Of a DNA stretch of 64,000 nucleotides, positions 53,609 to 62,510 are shown piece after piece. The stretch covers positions 1 to 64,000 of the forward strand of contig JANQNU010000072.1 in assembly GCA_028279405.1 (NCBI GenBank), given 5' to 3'. A model generated the notes under the pieces. It did no database searches. It was not told where the DNA came from and saw only the letters and a program-made list of their open reading frames with translations. The stretch comes from Phycisphaerae bacterium. Lineage in GTDB: Bacteria > Planctomycetota > Phycisphaerae > UBA1845 > Fen-1342. Both the position numbers and the translations under genes were made by a program. The first letter of the stretch is position 1, and each line of letters starts with the position of its first letter.

Positions 53609-55204
53609 CTATTCCTCTGCCGGCGTCCCCAGCATCGGCGTCAGCGCCGCGAGCTTCTCCTCGAGCACCTCCGGCGTCTTCGCTTCCATGTTCAGCCGTA
53701 GCAGCGGCTCGGTGTTCGACGCCCGCACGTTGAACCACCAATCCGGGTATTGTACGGTCACGCCGTCCAGTTGATCGATCTCGCCGTCCTTGTAGTTCTG
53801 CTCGATAGCGCGGAACGTTTCGTCCTTGGCGTCGCAGGTGAAGTTTCGCTCACCACTGTTGGCGTAGGTCAGGAACGGGCTCAGCAGCGCGCTCAACGGC
53901 TGTCCGCTGCGTGTCAGTACGTTTGCGATCGCCACGAACGTCAACATTCCGGAATCACAATAGAAGAAGTCCCGAAAGTAGAAGTGCCCGCTCAACTCCC
54001 CGCCGAAGACCGCCTCGTTCTCGCTCATCGTTCGCTTCATGAACACGTGCCCAACGCGCTCACGCTTCGGTACACCGCCGTGCTTGCGAATCGTCTCCGG
54101 CACGATCCGACTCGACCGCAGGTCATACACCACCGTCGAACCCGGGTTTTCGCGCAGGTACTCCCGCGCCAGCAACGCGGTCAGCGTATCACAGCGAACG
54201 ATCTCCGCGTTCTCGTCCACGAACATGCAGCGGTCGGCGTCGCCGTCGAAGCACGCGCCGAAATCGGCCTTGTACTCCCGCACCGCGTTGCGCAGCTGTT
54301 CGAGGTTGGCCTCCACCAGCGGATTCGGCGGGTGAACGAATTCACCGTTGTGCTCGAAATTCAGGCGGATCACCTCAAGGTTCGGAATGCCCTCGAACAA
54401 TACCGGGAACCAGCGCCCGGCCATCCCGTTCGACGCATCCACGACCACCTTCAACGGCCGCGGCTCGAGCAGGTACTTATGAATGTACGACCGGTACGAT
54501 TCCGACAGGTCCAGCTGCTGAATCGGTCCCAGGTCCGGCGTGCTGTGCGGCGCGATCGCCCGTGCGATCCGCGCAATCTCGTTCAGCCCCGTTTCGGCCC
54601 CGACCGGTTTGCCCTTCGGGCCGCAGATCTTGAACCCGTTGTAGTGTGCCGGATTGTGGCTGGCGGTCGTCTGCACACCGCCACAGCAGGGCATCTGATT
54701 GGTCGCAAAGTAGATCTGCGGCGTATCGACCATGCCGATGTCGATCACCTGTGTCCCGACCGACGCCGCCCCTTCGATGAACGCGCGCGAGAGCTTCGGG
54801 CTGTGCGTTCGCATGTCGCGCCCGACGATCAGCTTGTTCATGCTCGTGTCACTACGATCGTACCCGGTCAGCGACGTGCGCAGGAACTGCGCGGTCGCGT
54901 TACCGATTCGCCACGCGACTTCCTCGCTGAGCGGTTCGGGGTGAATCGCGCGGACGTCGTATGCTTTGAACACCTTGTCGATGTTGTCCATGTCGGTCGC
55001 TCCCTCCATCGCCGGCACTGAGGCCGGTCTGTTCGCGACCACCGTCGCCTCGAAGGACGGGCAGCCGCGCTCGTCGTCATTGAACTGGCAGCCCGGGCAC
55101 TTGTGAAAGTTGGCCCGCCGCCGACCCAGACAAACGGCGTCCGACAGCTTGATGTGGTCCTCGCCGGGACAATGCCGGAAGTATTTTTCCGATTGATCGC
55201 TCAA
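53609..55204 (-). CDS. Phosphomannomutase/phosphoglucomutase with Cys-rich N-terminus
   Basis: A 531-aa alpha-D-phosphohexomutase interconverting hexose 6- and 1-phosphates for polysaccharide or glycoconjugate precursors. Seen: phosphoserine loop TTASHNPAHYNGFK, metal loop DGDADRCMFVDE, sugar loop GELSGHFYFRDF, phosphate loop RASNTEPLLRL. The start is TTG 55204 with GGAG upstream. Before the usual domain there are about 70 extra residues with five Cys and two His (HCPGEDHIKL...CLGRRR...HKCPGCQFND...GCPSF), which looks like a small metal-binding module. The gene precedes the M16-like gene. Confidence 0.9.
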   Translation of the reverse strand: MSDQSEKYFRHCPGEDHIKLSDAVCLGRRRANFHKCPGCQFNDDERGCPSFEATVVANRPASVPAMEGATDMDNIDKVFKAYDVRAIHPEPLSEEVAWRIGNATAQFLRTSLTGYDRSDTSMNKLIVGRDMRTHSPKLSRAFIEGAASVGTQVIDIGMVDTPQIYFATNQMPCCGGVQTTASHNPAHYNGFKICGPKGKPVGAETGLNEIARIARAIAPHSTPDLGPIQQLDLSESYRSYIHKYLLEPRPLKVVVDASNGMAGRWFPVLFEGIPNLEVIRLNFEHNGEFVHPPNPLVEANLEQLRNAVREYKADFGACFDGDADRCMFVDENAEIVRCDTLTALLAREYLRENPGSTVVYDLRSSRIVPETIRKHGGVPKRERVGHVFMKRTMSENEAVFGGELSGHFYFRDFFYCDSGMLTFVAIANVLTRSGQPLSALLSPFLTYANSGERNFTCDAKDETFRAIEQNYKDGEIDQLDGVTVQYPDWWFNVRASNTEPLLRLNMEAKTPEVLEEKLAALTPMLGTPAEE

Positions 55205-55280
55205 TCCAGAAACTCCGTTTTCTGATCATGACGGATGCTAGCCGCACCGGCCTGAATCGGCTACCCTCGCGGGCGTCACC

Positions 55281-56480
55281 GTGCCTGTCAGCGCCGCCGC
55301 TCGGGCGCGTATCGTATTCGATTCAGAACGCGGGTGCATCGCTTTGAGCAGCGTCTCCTACGGACTTTTTTACCCCCTCTGGGCACACGACGCGACCGAT
55401 ACGGACCTCCTGACGCGTGTTACCGGCGACGTCGGCATCGACCACCTGACGATCCCCGTGGTCACCGGCGCGCATACCGCGATGCACTTCTGCCCGTTGG
55501 TGCAATCCAACCTGTTCGCGACGGAAGGCGGCTGGCATTATCCGCCACATCGCGAGCATTACCGCGCGACGGACGCCAAGGTGCGGGTCGCGCGTTGGTC
55601 CGGCAGTCGGAATATGCTCGAACGCGTCTGTCGCGCCGCCGAGCACGCCAGCGTCCCTACGGTGTTTCGCGTCAATCTCCGCGCCATCCCGCTCGTCACC
55701 GACCACGAACGGCACCTGCGGATGCAGAACGCCTGGGGCGACGATCTCGCGTTCGGCGGGCTCTGTCCGCTCAACCCGGAGGTCCAGGAACTGCTGCACA
55801 GCGTCATGCAGGATTTGCAGCCATACGGCCCCGACGGCTTCGAGCTCGTGGACTGGTGTTGTGACCAGCCGATCTTGAGCGGTGTCGACCGGCCCGGCAC
55901 GTGGCATCCCGATCTCGAACTCGCACTCGAAACGTGTTTCTGTCCCGCTTGCCGGCAAGTCGCGGTCATGGGCGGCGTCGATGCCGACGCAGCTGCCCGC
56001 AGCGCGCGCGTTCACGCCGGTCGGATGGCGGCGCAGGAGCGTCCAGCCGACCATTCGGAACCGTCCGTTCCGGACGACGACATCCTTTGGGAGTATCGCC
56101 AGGTTCGGCAGCACGAGCTCGTCAACTGGCTCGAGCGCTGCGCCGAGTCGACGGCAAGCGATCGGCTCTACTTGCTGCACGACAGTGGACACCTGCCTCA
56201 TTTCGACGCCCCCGGCTGGCAGCCGCTGGTTCGTGTCGGCGGCACGCTCCTCGACGGCACCTCGGCCGAACTGCTGGCCGAGTTGGAGGAGGAGGTGATC
56301 GGTGCGCTGTCGCTTTGGTCGTGGCAGCCGCAGTTCAAGGAGTCCAGCGACCTCGTTCGTACAGTGAGTGAGGCGGTGGAACTCGGCGTGCAGTTCTTTG
56401 ATTTCGAAGGATTCGAATGCGCTCCGGAGGAGGCGGTCCAATGGCTGCGACAGGCAGTCCGTTACGCTCGGCGTGGTTGA
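55281..56480 (+). CDS. Unknown protein, possible glycoside-hydrolase-like barrel
   Basis: A 399-aa soluble protein (GTG 55281; no signal peptide). Segments such as LSSVSYGLFYPLWAHD, DHLTIPVVTGAHTAMHFC, TVFRVNLRAIPLVTDHERHLR, CPLNPEVQELLHSVMQDL, GFELVDWCCDQPI and CFCPACRQVA resemble putative glycoside hydrolases, in which a TIM barrel carries a CxCPxC insert. Trp/Asp/Glu residues cluster where a sugar site would be. This is a weak resemblance, not an assignment. It is first in a three-gene plus-strand group with a lipoprotein and an O-methyltransferase. Confidence 0.65.
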   Translation: MPVSAAARARIVFDSERGCIALSSVSYGLFYPLWAHDATDTDLLTRVTGDVGIDHLTIPVVTGAHTAMHFCPLVQSNLFATEGGWHYPPHREHYRATDAKVRVARWSGSRNMLERVCRAAEHASVPTVFRVNLRAIPLVTDHERHLRMQNAWGDDLAFGGLCPLNPEVQELLHSVMQDLQPYGPDGFELVDWCCDQPILSGVDRPGTWHPDLELALETCFCPACRQVAVMGGVDADAAARSARVHAGRMAAQERPADHSEPSVPDDDILWEYRQVRQHELVNWLERCAESTASDRLYLLHDSGHLPHFDAPGWQPLVRVGGTLLDGTSAELLAELEEEVIGALSLWSWQPQFKESSDLVRTVSEAVELGVQFFDFEGFECAPEEAVQWLRQAVRYARRG

Positions 56481-57103
56481 AGCGCGCCGTTTGGCGAACC
56501 CTCAGTGCGATGCGCTGCGCCGCTCGCAGTGCGAGCCTGCTCATGCTGTTGGCGTCCGTAGCCTTGGGTGGATGCGACCGCGATGCACCGTCGGCGGATT
56601 CGAACGGCAACGCCAGCGATGCCTTTCGCGTTCGTCCGACGTATCGCTTCGCGGCGGGCATCCGCGAAGAACACCCGGAGATCGCACTCTTTATGCAGTC
56701 GTTCCTCGAAACCTGTCTGACGGAGGACTACGAGGGGTATCGGCGCTTCGTCAGTCGGCGCCGGCTGCCCGAGAGCAAGGAACGTTTCGACCGGATCTAT
56801 CAGGCGATTGAAACGCTACGGGTCGAGTCCGTCGATGAGGTGGCAATCAGCGAGTTGCCGGCGCCGGTCTTTCGTGTGATTTCGAGTGTGACGTTCAAGG
56901 AGGTCAACCGCCCGATCTTCCGGCGGGAGCGCAACCAGATCGCGATCCTTGTTTTTGAGGAAGAGGGTGAATACCGCATGCTGCCGGCGCCGGAGGCACT
57001 CCAGCCCGAACCGACTGCGAGCGTCGATGCCGCGCCGGAGGACCCGGCCGTCGAGTCCGAACCGCAGCAGCCGCACTATCCCTGGGACGAAGAGCCGGAC
57101 TAG
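56441..57103 (+). CDS. Lipoprotein of unknown function
   Basis: ATG 56441 has a strong GGAGGAGG site seven bases upstream and overlaps the previous gene by 40 bases (220 aa). ATG 56510 would give a more compact signal peptide (MRCAARSASLLMLLASVALGGC). Either way a lipobox LGGC follows a hydrophobic stretch. The mature part has a domain with EEHPEIALFMQSFLETCLTEDYEGYRRFVSRR and a predicted beta end (QIAILVFEEEGEYRML), then an acidic Pro-rich tail. The fold recalls small helical/NTF2-like lipoprotein domains. Function unknown. Confidence 0.75.
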   Translation: MAATGSPLRSAWLKRAVWRTLSAMRCAARSASLLMLLASVALGGCDRDAPSADSNGNASDAFRVRPTYRFAAGIREEHPEIALFMQSFLETCLTEDYEGYRRFVSRRRLPESKERFDRIYQAIETLRVESVDEVAISELPAPVFRVISSVTFKEVNRPIFRRERNQIAILVFEEEGEYRMLPAPEALQPEPTASVDAAPEDPAVESEPQQPHYPWDEEPD

Positions 57104-57113
57104 GCGCCGCGTT

Positions 57114-57794
57114 ATGATCGAACCAGCCTGGACTGCGGTCGACGACCATCTCGCGACGACACTCATACCAACTGACCCCGTGCTGGATGCCGTGCTCGAG
57201 TCGGCAGAGACGGCCGGCTTGCCCGCACACCATGTGTCTCCGTTGCAGGGCCGACTGCTACAGTTGCTGGCCGAGCTTCAGGGTGCCCGTCGAATCCTCG
57301 AGATCGGCACGCTAGCTGGTTACAGCACGATCTGTCTGGCGCGATCGCTGCCGCCGGACGGGTTGCTGATAACGCTGGAATCGGATCCAGGTCACGCCGC
57401 CGTAGCACGGCGCAACTTTGTTCATGCCGGCGTTCAAAAGCGCGTGGAGCTTCATGAAGGGGCGGCGCTGGATACGCTGCCCGCGCTCCATGCAAAAGGT
57501 GCGGGTCCGTTTGACTTCGTGTTCATCGACGCGGACAAGCCGAACAATCCCGCGTACCTGCGATGGGCGCTGTCGCTGACGCGCAGCGGGAGCCTGATCG
57601 TAGCAGACAATGTCGTTCGCGATGGGGCCATACTCGATTCAAAGACGCGCGATCCACCCGTCTCGGGCGTGCGCGAATTCCTCGCAGCACTCGGTGCGGA
57701 GACACGGCTATGCGCGACCGCGATTCAGATGGTGGGGTGCAAAGGCTGGGACGGATTCGCCGTCGCCCGAGTTCGTACCGACGGCGGCGACTGA
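57114..57794 (+). CDS. O-methyltransferase family 3 (COMT-like)
   Basis: A 226-aa SAM-dependent methyltransferase. SAM motif ILEIGTLAGYSTICLARSL, acidic strand LLITLESD, metal/active site FDFVFIDADKPNNPAYL and VADNVVRDG are those of cation-dependent O-methyltransferases related to catechol and caffeoyl-CoA enzymes. Start ATG 57114 is 10 bases after the lipoprotein stop. The substrate cannot be read from sequence. Confidence 0.92.
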   Translation: MIEPAWTAVDDHLATTLIPTDPVLDAVLESAETAGLPAHHVSPLQGRLLQLLAELQGARRILEIGTLAGYSTICLARSLPPDGLLITLESDPGHAAVARRNFVHAGVQKRVELHEGAALDTLPALHAKGAGPFDFVFIDADKPNNPAYLRWALSLTRSGSLIVADNVVRDGAILDSKTRDPPVSGVREFLAALGAETRLCATAIQMVGCKGWDGFAVARVRTDGGD

Positions 57795-57855
57795 CGGCCG
57801 GTGCAAGGCTGTGGCGGGGCGGCGTTTGCTCGCCATCGACCGGTCGCAAACACAA

Positions 57856-58224
57856 CGAGCCCCGAGCGCGAGCGAGGGGGGAGCAAGCTCCCTTTGTGAG
57901 ACCTTTGTCTGCGCCAAAGGCCCCGGCGCGAACCTGATACTCAACACAACGAGCCCCGAGCGCGAGCGAAGGGGGGGCGCAAGCTCTCTTTGTGAGGCCT
58001 TTGTCTGCGCCAAAGGCCCCGGCGCGAACCCGACCAAACACAACGAGCCCCGAGCGCGAGCGAGGGGGGAGCAAGCTCCCTTTGCGAGACCTTTGTCTGC
58101 GCCAAAGGCCCCGGCGCGAACCCGACCAAACACAACGAGCCCCGAGCGCGAGCGAGGGGATCAAGATGCGCGAGATGAAAAAAGCCGAACGCCGATTGAA
58201 CCCGTCGCTTGCGCTCCGGGCTCG
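57856..58224. repeat. Tandem array of composite C-D repeats
   Basis: Units begin at 57856, 57950, 58044 (94-base steps) and 58136 (92). The first three are C arm + GGAGCAAGCTCC + D hairpin. The last is a complete 89-bp family C element (58136-58224) with inverted ends. The architecture and sequence match the array at 49862-50205. The rest of the 542-base gap around it (57795-58336) shows no gene. It separates the convergent methyltransferase and 144-aa genes. Confidence 0.87.
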
Positions 58225-58336
58225 CATTGGCGCCGCTGGCCCTACGAACGTGTGTTGATCAAGAACAACGCTCTCCGCCGGGATCGGCGCAGAGCGTGTG
58301 TAGAGCGCGGACGCGCGTGCGGTCTGGTATTGCCGG

Positions 58337-58771
58337 CTACAGCGTGACGAGTTCTTCCTCGTCGACCTGTTGCTTGCGGGCTCCGCCCAGTGATTCGATG
58401 AACTGGTCGAGCGCTTTCTGCAGTTGGGTCGGCGCCCAGTCCGCCGTGATGTCGGCGACGCGCGCGTGCACCTTGCCGAGCTGCGGCTCTTTGCCCGGAA
58501 CGAAGATCTCGCTGCGTACTTCGAATTCGCCGACGCCGCCCGCGCGGAAGAGGACCAGCACGTAGGCGTTCTCAGCGAGTTCGAACTTGTACGATCGGCG
58601 GCCCTGCTCGCGGAGCGGTCGGCTGACGCTGAATCCGTTTTCCGTCAGGAAGGGGCGCAATTCGTCGAACGCCGGGTCGACGTGTTTCTCCATCGCGTGC
58701 TCGAACTGCCCGTTCCATTCGGACTGAGCATGGTTCAGCTTTTTGAGGAAGCTTTCCTTCCAGGCATCCAT
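58337..58771 (-). CDS. Conserved-looking 144-aa protein, unknown function
   Basis: ATG 58771 has GGGAG upstream. It is a soluble 144-aa protein with a helical N-terminus (WKESFLKKLNHAQSEWNGQFEHAMEKHV), a central beta-rich part (SYKFELAENAYVLVLFRAGGVGEFEVRSEIFVPG) and a helical end. There are no Cys, signal or known motif. Codon use is like its neighbours, so it is a real gene. It is divergent from the adenosyltransferase gene. Confidence 0.75.
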   Translation of the reverse strand: MDAWKESFLKKLNHAQSEWNGQFEHAMEKHVDPAFDELRPFLTENGFSVSRPLREQGRRSYKFELAENAYVLVLFRAGGVGEFEVRSEIFVPGKEPQLGKVHARVADITADWAPTQLQKALDQFIESLGGARKQQVDEEELVTL

Positions 58772-58964
58772 CGTGTTTCTCCCAGTAACAACACGGACTC
58801 TGCCAGCGGACCGTCCCGCCTGCCGGCCAACCTATCCAAATTGTTCAAAATGTGCCGCGCTCCGGTCCACCCATTTTCCCATCCGCCCGGTGGTTGGTTT
58901 TCGGACGCTGGCCCGGCTACGATCCGTTGATCGATAGATTGTCGAGATTATCGGAGACGAGTGA

Positions 58965-59528
58965 ATGCCACGCATTACTAAGGTATATACGCGCACTGGG
59001 GATGACGGCACCACCGGCCTGGGCACCGGCGAACGGGTCTCAAAGGAGGCGCCCCGTATTCAGGCTTATGGAGACGTGGACGAACTCAACGCCTATATCG
59101 GACTCATCCTGACGGGGACGCTGCCCGACGAACTCAGCGCGGTACTTCGGACCATCCAGAACGAGCTGTTTCACGCCGGCGCTGACCTTTGTATCCCGGA
59201 CGCCGACAAACCAAAGTTACCCGGACCGCGAATCGAACCGCGGCACGTTGCGCAACTGGAGAGCTGGATCGACCGGTTCAGCGAATCGCTGGCGCCATTG
59301 GAGAACTTCATCCTGCCCGGCGGTACCCCCGAGGCGGCTCAGCTGCACATCGCGCGGACCGTCTGTCGGCGCGCGGAGCGCACCGCGATCATGTTGCACC
59401 ATCAGGAGCCGATCTCGAGTGACCTGATCCACTACCTGAACCGTCTCTCGGATGCGCTCTTCGTGTTCGCACGTTACCAGAACCACTCCGTCGGTGTTGA
59501 AGATCCCTGCTGGGACAGCCGTTCCTGA
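58965..59528 (+). CDS. PduO-type cob(I)alamin adenosyltransferase
   Basis: A 187-aa ATP:corrinoid adenosyltransferase that makes adenosylcobalamin. Seen: the ATP loop YTRTGDDGTTGLGTGERVSK, RIQAYGDVDELNAYIG, and the substrate helix FILPGGTPEAAQLHIARTVCRRAERTA. Complete; ATG 58965 follows GGAGACGAG. No propanediol or other B12-enzyme genes are adjacent, so it probably serves general cofactor supply. Confidence 0.94.
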   Translation: MPRITKVYTRTGDDGTTGLGTGERVSKEAPRIQAYGDVDELNAYIGLILTGTLPDELSAVLRTIQNELFHAGADLCIPDADKPKLPGPRIEPRHVAQLESWIDRFSESLAPLENFILPGGTPEAAQLHIARTVCRRAERTAIMLHHQEPISSDLIHYLNRLSDALFVFARYQNHSVGVEDPCWDSRS

Positions 59529-59579
59529 GACGAAGCCGTCGCTTGCGCTCGCGGCTTGCACTGGGGCCCCTGGCCACAC

Positions 59580-60050
59580 CAACGAGCCCCGAGCGCGAGC
59601 GAGGGGGGGAGCAAGCTCCCATTGCGAGGCCTTTGTCTGCGCCAAAGGCCCCGGCGCGAACCTGATACTCAACACAACGAGCCCCGAGCGCGAGCGAGGG
59701 GGTCAAAATGCGCGAGATGAGAGAAGCCGAACGCAGTTCGGACCCGTCGCTTGCGCTCCGGGCTCGCATTGGCGCCGCTGGTCTCTCTCTCGACGAGCCC
59801 GGAGCGCAAGCGACGGGTCCGTTCTCCACTCCAAGATGAGGTGGGGCACCCTTGCAAGCAACTCCCCCACACTGGCGGACAAGCCGCCAGTGCCACCCAT
59901 TGCCTGTAAGTGACAGGTCCGTCCCCCACCCCAAGATGAGGTGGGGCACCCTTGCAAGCAACTTCCCCACACTGGCGGACAAGCCGCCAGTGCCACCCAT
60001 CACCTGTAAGCGACGGGTCCGTCCCCCACCCCAAGATGGGGTGGGGCACC
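59580..60050. repeat. Composite repeat block with 100-bp tandem units
   Basis: The block begins with a C arm and D module (59580-59670). A complete 89-bp family C element follows at 59678-59766. Next come 2.4 tandem copies of an exactly 100-bp unit starting at 59812, 59912 and 60012. Each unit has a family B palindrome (CCCCACCCC-AAGA-TG(A/G)GGTGGGG), the spacer CCTTGCAAGCAA and a family A hairpin (59870-59892, 59970-59992). The gap 59529-60078 has no gene. Confidence 0.87.
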
Positions 60051-60078
60051 GGGCCATTGCGCACTCTACGGTTGCTCG

Positions 60079-61905
60079 TTAGTTCGGGCCGGTCCAGGCG
60101 TCGGCGAGGCCCGGGAGGTCATCGCTTGTCAGGGCTTCGTCGAGCGAGAAATCGAGCAGGACGCAGGGGAGTGTCGGTGGTCCGTCAAATGCGACTCCGA
60201 TGCAGGGCTGCAAGGCGGCATAGTCGAGCAGGTCTGTATCGCGATCGAAGTCGGCGTCGGCTGACACATAGGTATAGATGTATGCCGTGCCGGCGTTCCC
60301 ATTGTTGAAGGGCGTGCTGAAGAAGACCTCGTCGAGTGCATCGCCGTTCGTATTCGCGGAGGCGATCCAGAAACCGATGCGGTCGTTGGGGTCGCCGACG
60401 ATCCGGACGTCGCTGTCCACCGCGGCTGTGTAGCGTTCTGCGGGCGCGAAGTCGCGGCCAAGCAGGACCTCGACCACGCCGTTCGTGCTCGGTCCGCCGA
60501 AGCGTTCGGCTGCGATGAGGTCGGCGATTCCGTCCCCGTTGATGTCGCCCGAGGTGACAAGCGTGCCGAGGTTCTCTTCGAACTCGCCAACGAACTCGAA
60601 GTCGCCGTTATTAATGTCGTAGTCGCGAATGTGCGTGCCGGTTTGGAGGTCATCGCTACCGAGCAGGCCGTAGACGATGCCGTCGCCGCGCTGATCGTTG
60701 AAGGCGCCGACGTCAGCACCCGGGGCCGCGACGGCGAGGTCGGTGATCGCATCGCCGTTGAAATCGCCGGAGGTGACGGACGCGCCGAGGTTGTCCTGTT
60801 GGCGGGCGCCGAGCAGCGTAATGTCGGCGTTGGTCGTAGCGAAGTTGAAGAATGTCGGATTCCAGTTGTTGCGGCCGCGAAGGATGTACGCGACGCCCTC
60901 GGAAGTAAAGAGGCCCTGGCTGCCATACTCGGTGGCCATGATGATGTCGTCGATCCCGTCGTTGGTGATGTCGGCTGCGTGTACGACCGTGCCCAGCTCG
61001 TCGAGTTCGCTCGCGCCCCAGGCGCTGATGTTGAACCCGTTCGCGATCGCGAAGTTGAACGTGAAGCCGCTGGGGATCGGTCCGCCGAACCGGACGTAGA
61101 CGCGGCCGGCGCCGTTGCTGCTTCCGCTGGCGAGGTGGACGCCGAGGATTACGTCGCCGAAACCGTCACCGTTGACGTCGCCAATGGCTGCGGCCTGGGT
61201 ATCGGCGCCGCCGAAGAGCAGGGCGCCGCCCATGTCACCGCCGGCGACGGGGCCGTAGAACCGCAGGTCCCACGAGCCGGCCATGGCCAGGTCGCGCATC
61301 GGCGCTGCGAAGAAGGTTGTCCCGCCGTAGATCAGATACGCGATGCCGGCGTCGGCGAATGCGGGTGGATCGCCCAGCGATGCCGCCAGCAGCAGGTCGT
61401 CGACCTCATCGCCGTTGACGTCGCCGACCGCGACGGAGGCGCCGAGGTTGTCGTCGACCTGGGCTCCGAAGATCACCTGATCCACGGGCGTTCCCGCCAG
61501 GTTGAGCGTGCCTTGGCCGTGCGCAACCGGGCCGCCGCGCACGACATACACGGTGCTGATGCCGCCACCAAAACTCTCGGCAGCGGCGACGACCAGGTCG
61601 TCGTAGCCGTCGTTGTCGAAATCGCCGGCTGCGAGTGGGCGGCCCCAGTCGAGACCACTGGCAGGGCCCAGCAGGATCGTGCCGACGTCCGTGCTGTCGA
61701 TCAGCCGCGGCGGGGCAGCGATGACGTTCCCTGCAACAGCGAGGAACAGGCTCGCCGCTGCGAACGCCGCGGGTCGCCGAAGATGTGTCGAGTTAGTTGT
61801 GGTGGTCGTGACCGACGTGTCATTCGCGCGTCCGTACATCCAGTTTCGCACGCTCCCGCTCCTCTCGCTCTTCTGACCGGACTCGTTCCGGCGCAATCGG
61901 GACAT
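60079..61905 (-). CDS. Exported FG-GAP (integrin-like) repeat protein
   Basis: A 608-aa protein. Start ATG 61905 is favoured by a GAGGGTG/GGGGG site upstream. It has a long basic N-terminus and a signal segment FAAASLFLAVAGNVIAAP (about 50-68). Seven or so FG-GAP repeats follow, with calcium loops such as GDFDNDGYDD, GDVNGDEVDD, GDVNGDGFGD, ADITNDGIDD, GDFNGDAITD and GDINGDGIAD, each followed by a ...GxxxYxxxG blade end. The tail DADFDRDTDLLDYAALQPC resembles a degenerate dockerin-like end seen in planctomycete secreted proteins. An extracellular adhesive or binding propeller is inferred. Confidence 0.9.
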   Translation of the reverse strand: MSRLRRNESGQKSERSGSVRNWMYGRANDTSVTTTTTNSTHLRRPAAFAAASLFLAVAGNVIAAPPRLIDSTDVGTILLGPASGLDWGRPLAAGDFDNDGYDDLVVAAAESFGGGISTVYVVRGGPVAHGQGTLNLAGTPVDQVIFGAQVDDNLGASVAVGDVNGDEVDDLLLAASLGDPPAFADAGIAYLIYGGTTFFAAPMRDLAMAGSWDLRFYGPVAGGDMGGALLFGGADTQAAAIGDVNGDGFGDVILGVHLASGSSNGAGRVYVRFGGPIPSGFTFNFAIANGFNISAWGASELDELGTVVHAADITNDGIDDIIMATEYGSQGLFTSEGVAYILRGRNNWNPTFFNFATTNADITLLGARQQDNLGASVTSGDFNGDAITDLAVAAPGADVGAFNDQRGDGIVYGLLGSDDLQTGTHIRDYDINNGDFEFVGEFEENLGTLVTSGDINGDGIADLIAAERFGGPSTNGVVEVLLGRDFAPAERYTAAVDSDVRIVGDPNDRIGFWIASANTNGDALDEVFFSTPFNNGNAGTAYIYTYVSADADFDRDTDLLDYAALQPCIGVAFDGPPTLPCVLLDFSLDEALTSDDLPGLADAWTGPN

Positions 61906-61973
61906 CCCCCAAACACCCTCACTACTATTATCACGATTCGCCGGTCCGAATCCAGGGCATCTCGCCGTGCCGG

Positions 61974-62423
61974 CTAGACGTCGGGTACGGGCCACCGGGC
62001 CGTCGTGCCGCATGAGCGGCAATGGGTTGACGTTTCGTGGCGAGCCGGGATCGTAGCGCCACAATGCCAGCATTCGGACTGCGGTGGTGGCGCGTGGCCC
62101 CATAACGTGATCCAGTTCAGCGCGCCGGGCGGGTGTCGCACGACGTTTTCCCAGCCGGGGAGGATGCCGAATCGGGAGTGGATACTTGCCAGGGCCGTGC
62201 GCCAGCCCGGTTCGCCTTCACCGAGAACGAACTCGCGGCGATCAGGCGAACGGACGAGTACGAGCGACACGATATCGAACGACCAGGTTGGCTGATTGAA
62301 GGCGGCGATTCCTTGGATCTGATTCCAGCGGACGCTCTTGATGATCCGAGAACGCAGACCCACAAGGCGTTTCCCGAGCCATTTGAGGCCTTCCTGAGTT
62401 ACCCGTACCTCGCATGCGTACAT
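61974..62423 (-). CDS. 149-aa protein with C-terminal zinc ribbon
   Basis: ATG 62423. The first 95 residues look like a PH-like beta sandwich (VTQEGLKWLGKRLVGLRSRIIKSVRW, FDIVSLVLVRSPDRREFVLGEGEPGWRTALASIHSRFG). The end has a clear zinc ribbon, CWHCGATI...THCRSCG (two CxxC knuckles). No signal peptide. It is upstream of the FG-GAP gene on the same strand with a 68-base gap. I do not recognise a family. Confidence 0.75.
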   Translation of the reverse strand: MYACEVRVTQEGLKWLGKRLVGLRSRIIKSVRWNQIQGIAAFNQPTWSFDIVSLVLVRSPDRREFVLGEGEPGWRTALASIHSRFGILPGWENVVRHPPGALNWITLWGHAPPPQSECWHCGATIPARHETSTHCRSCGTTARWPVPDV

Positions 62424-62510
62424 ACCACGATTGTAGTCTAGTTAGACTGCGTTCCCTGAAGGGAACGCACCCGATCGTTGCTCGATATGGCCAGGGGGGG
62501 CAACCAGTAG

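Noticed and set aside
58772-58964. Cobalamin riboswitch before the adenosyltransferase (and at 41887-42103 before the cobalamin-binding-type gene)
   Set aside because: No B12-box-like segment or matching folds were seen.
59812-60050. CRISPR array
   Set aside because: Two and a half units of 100 bp without variable spacers of regular length and with no cas genes; this is a tandem repeat.
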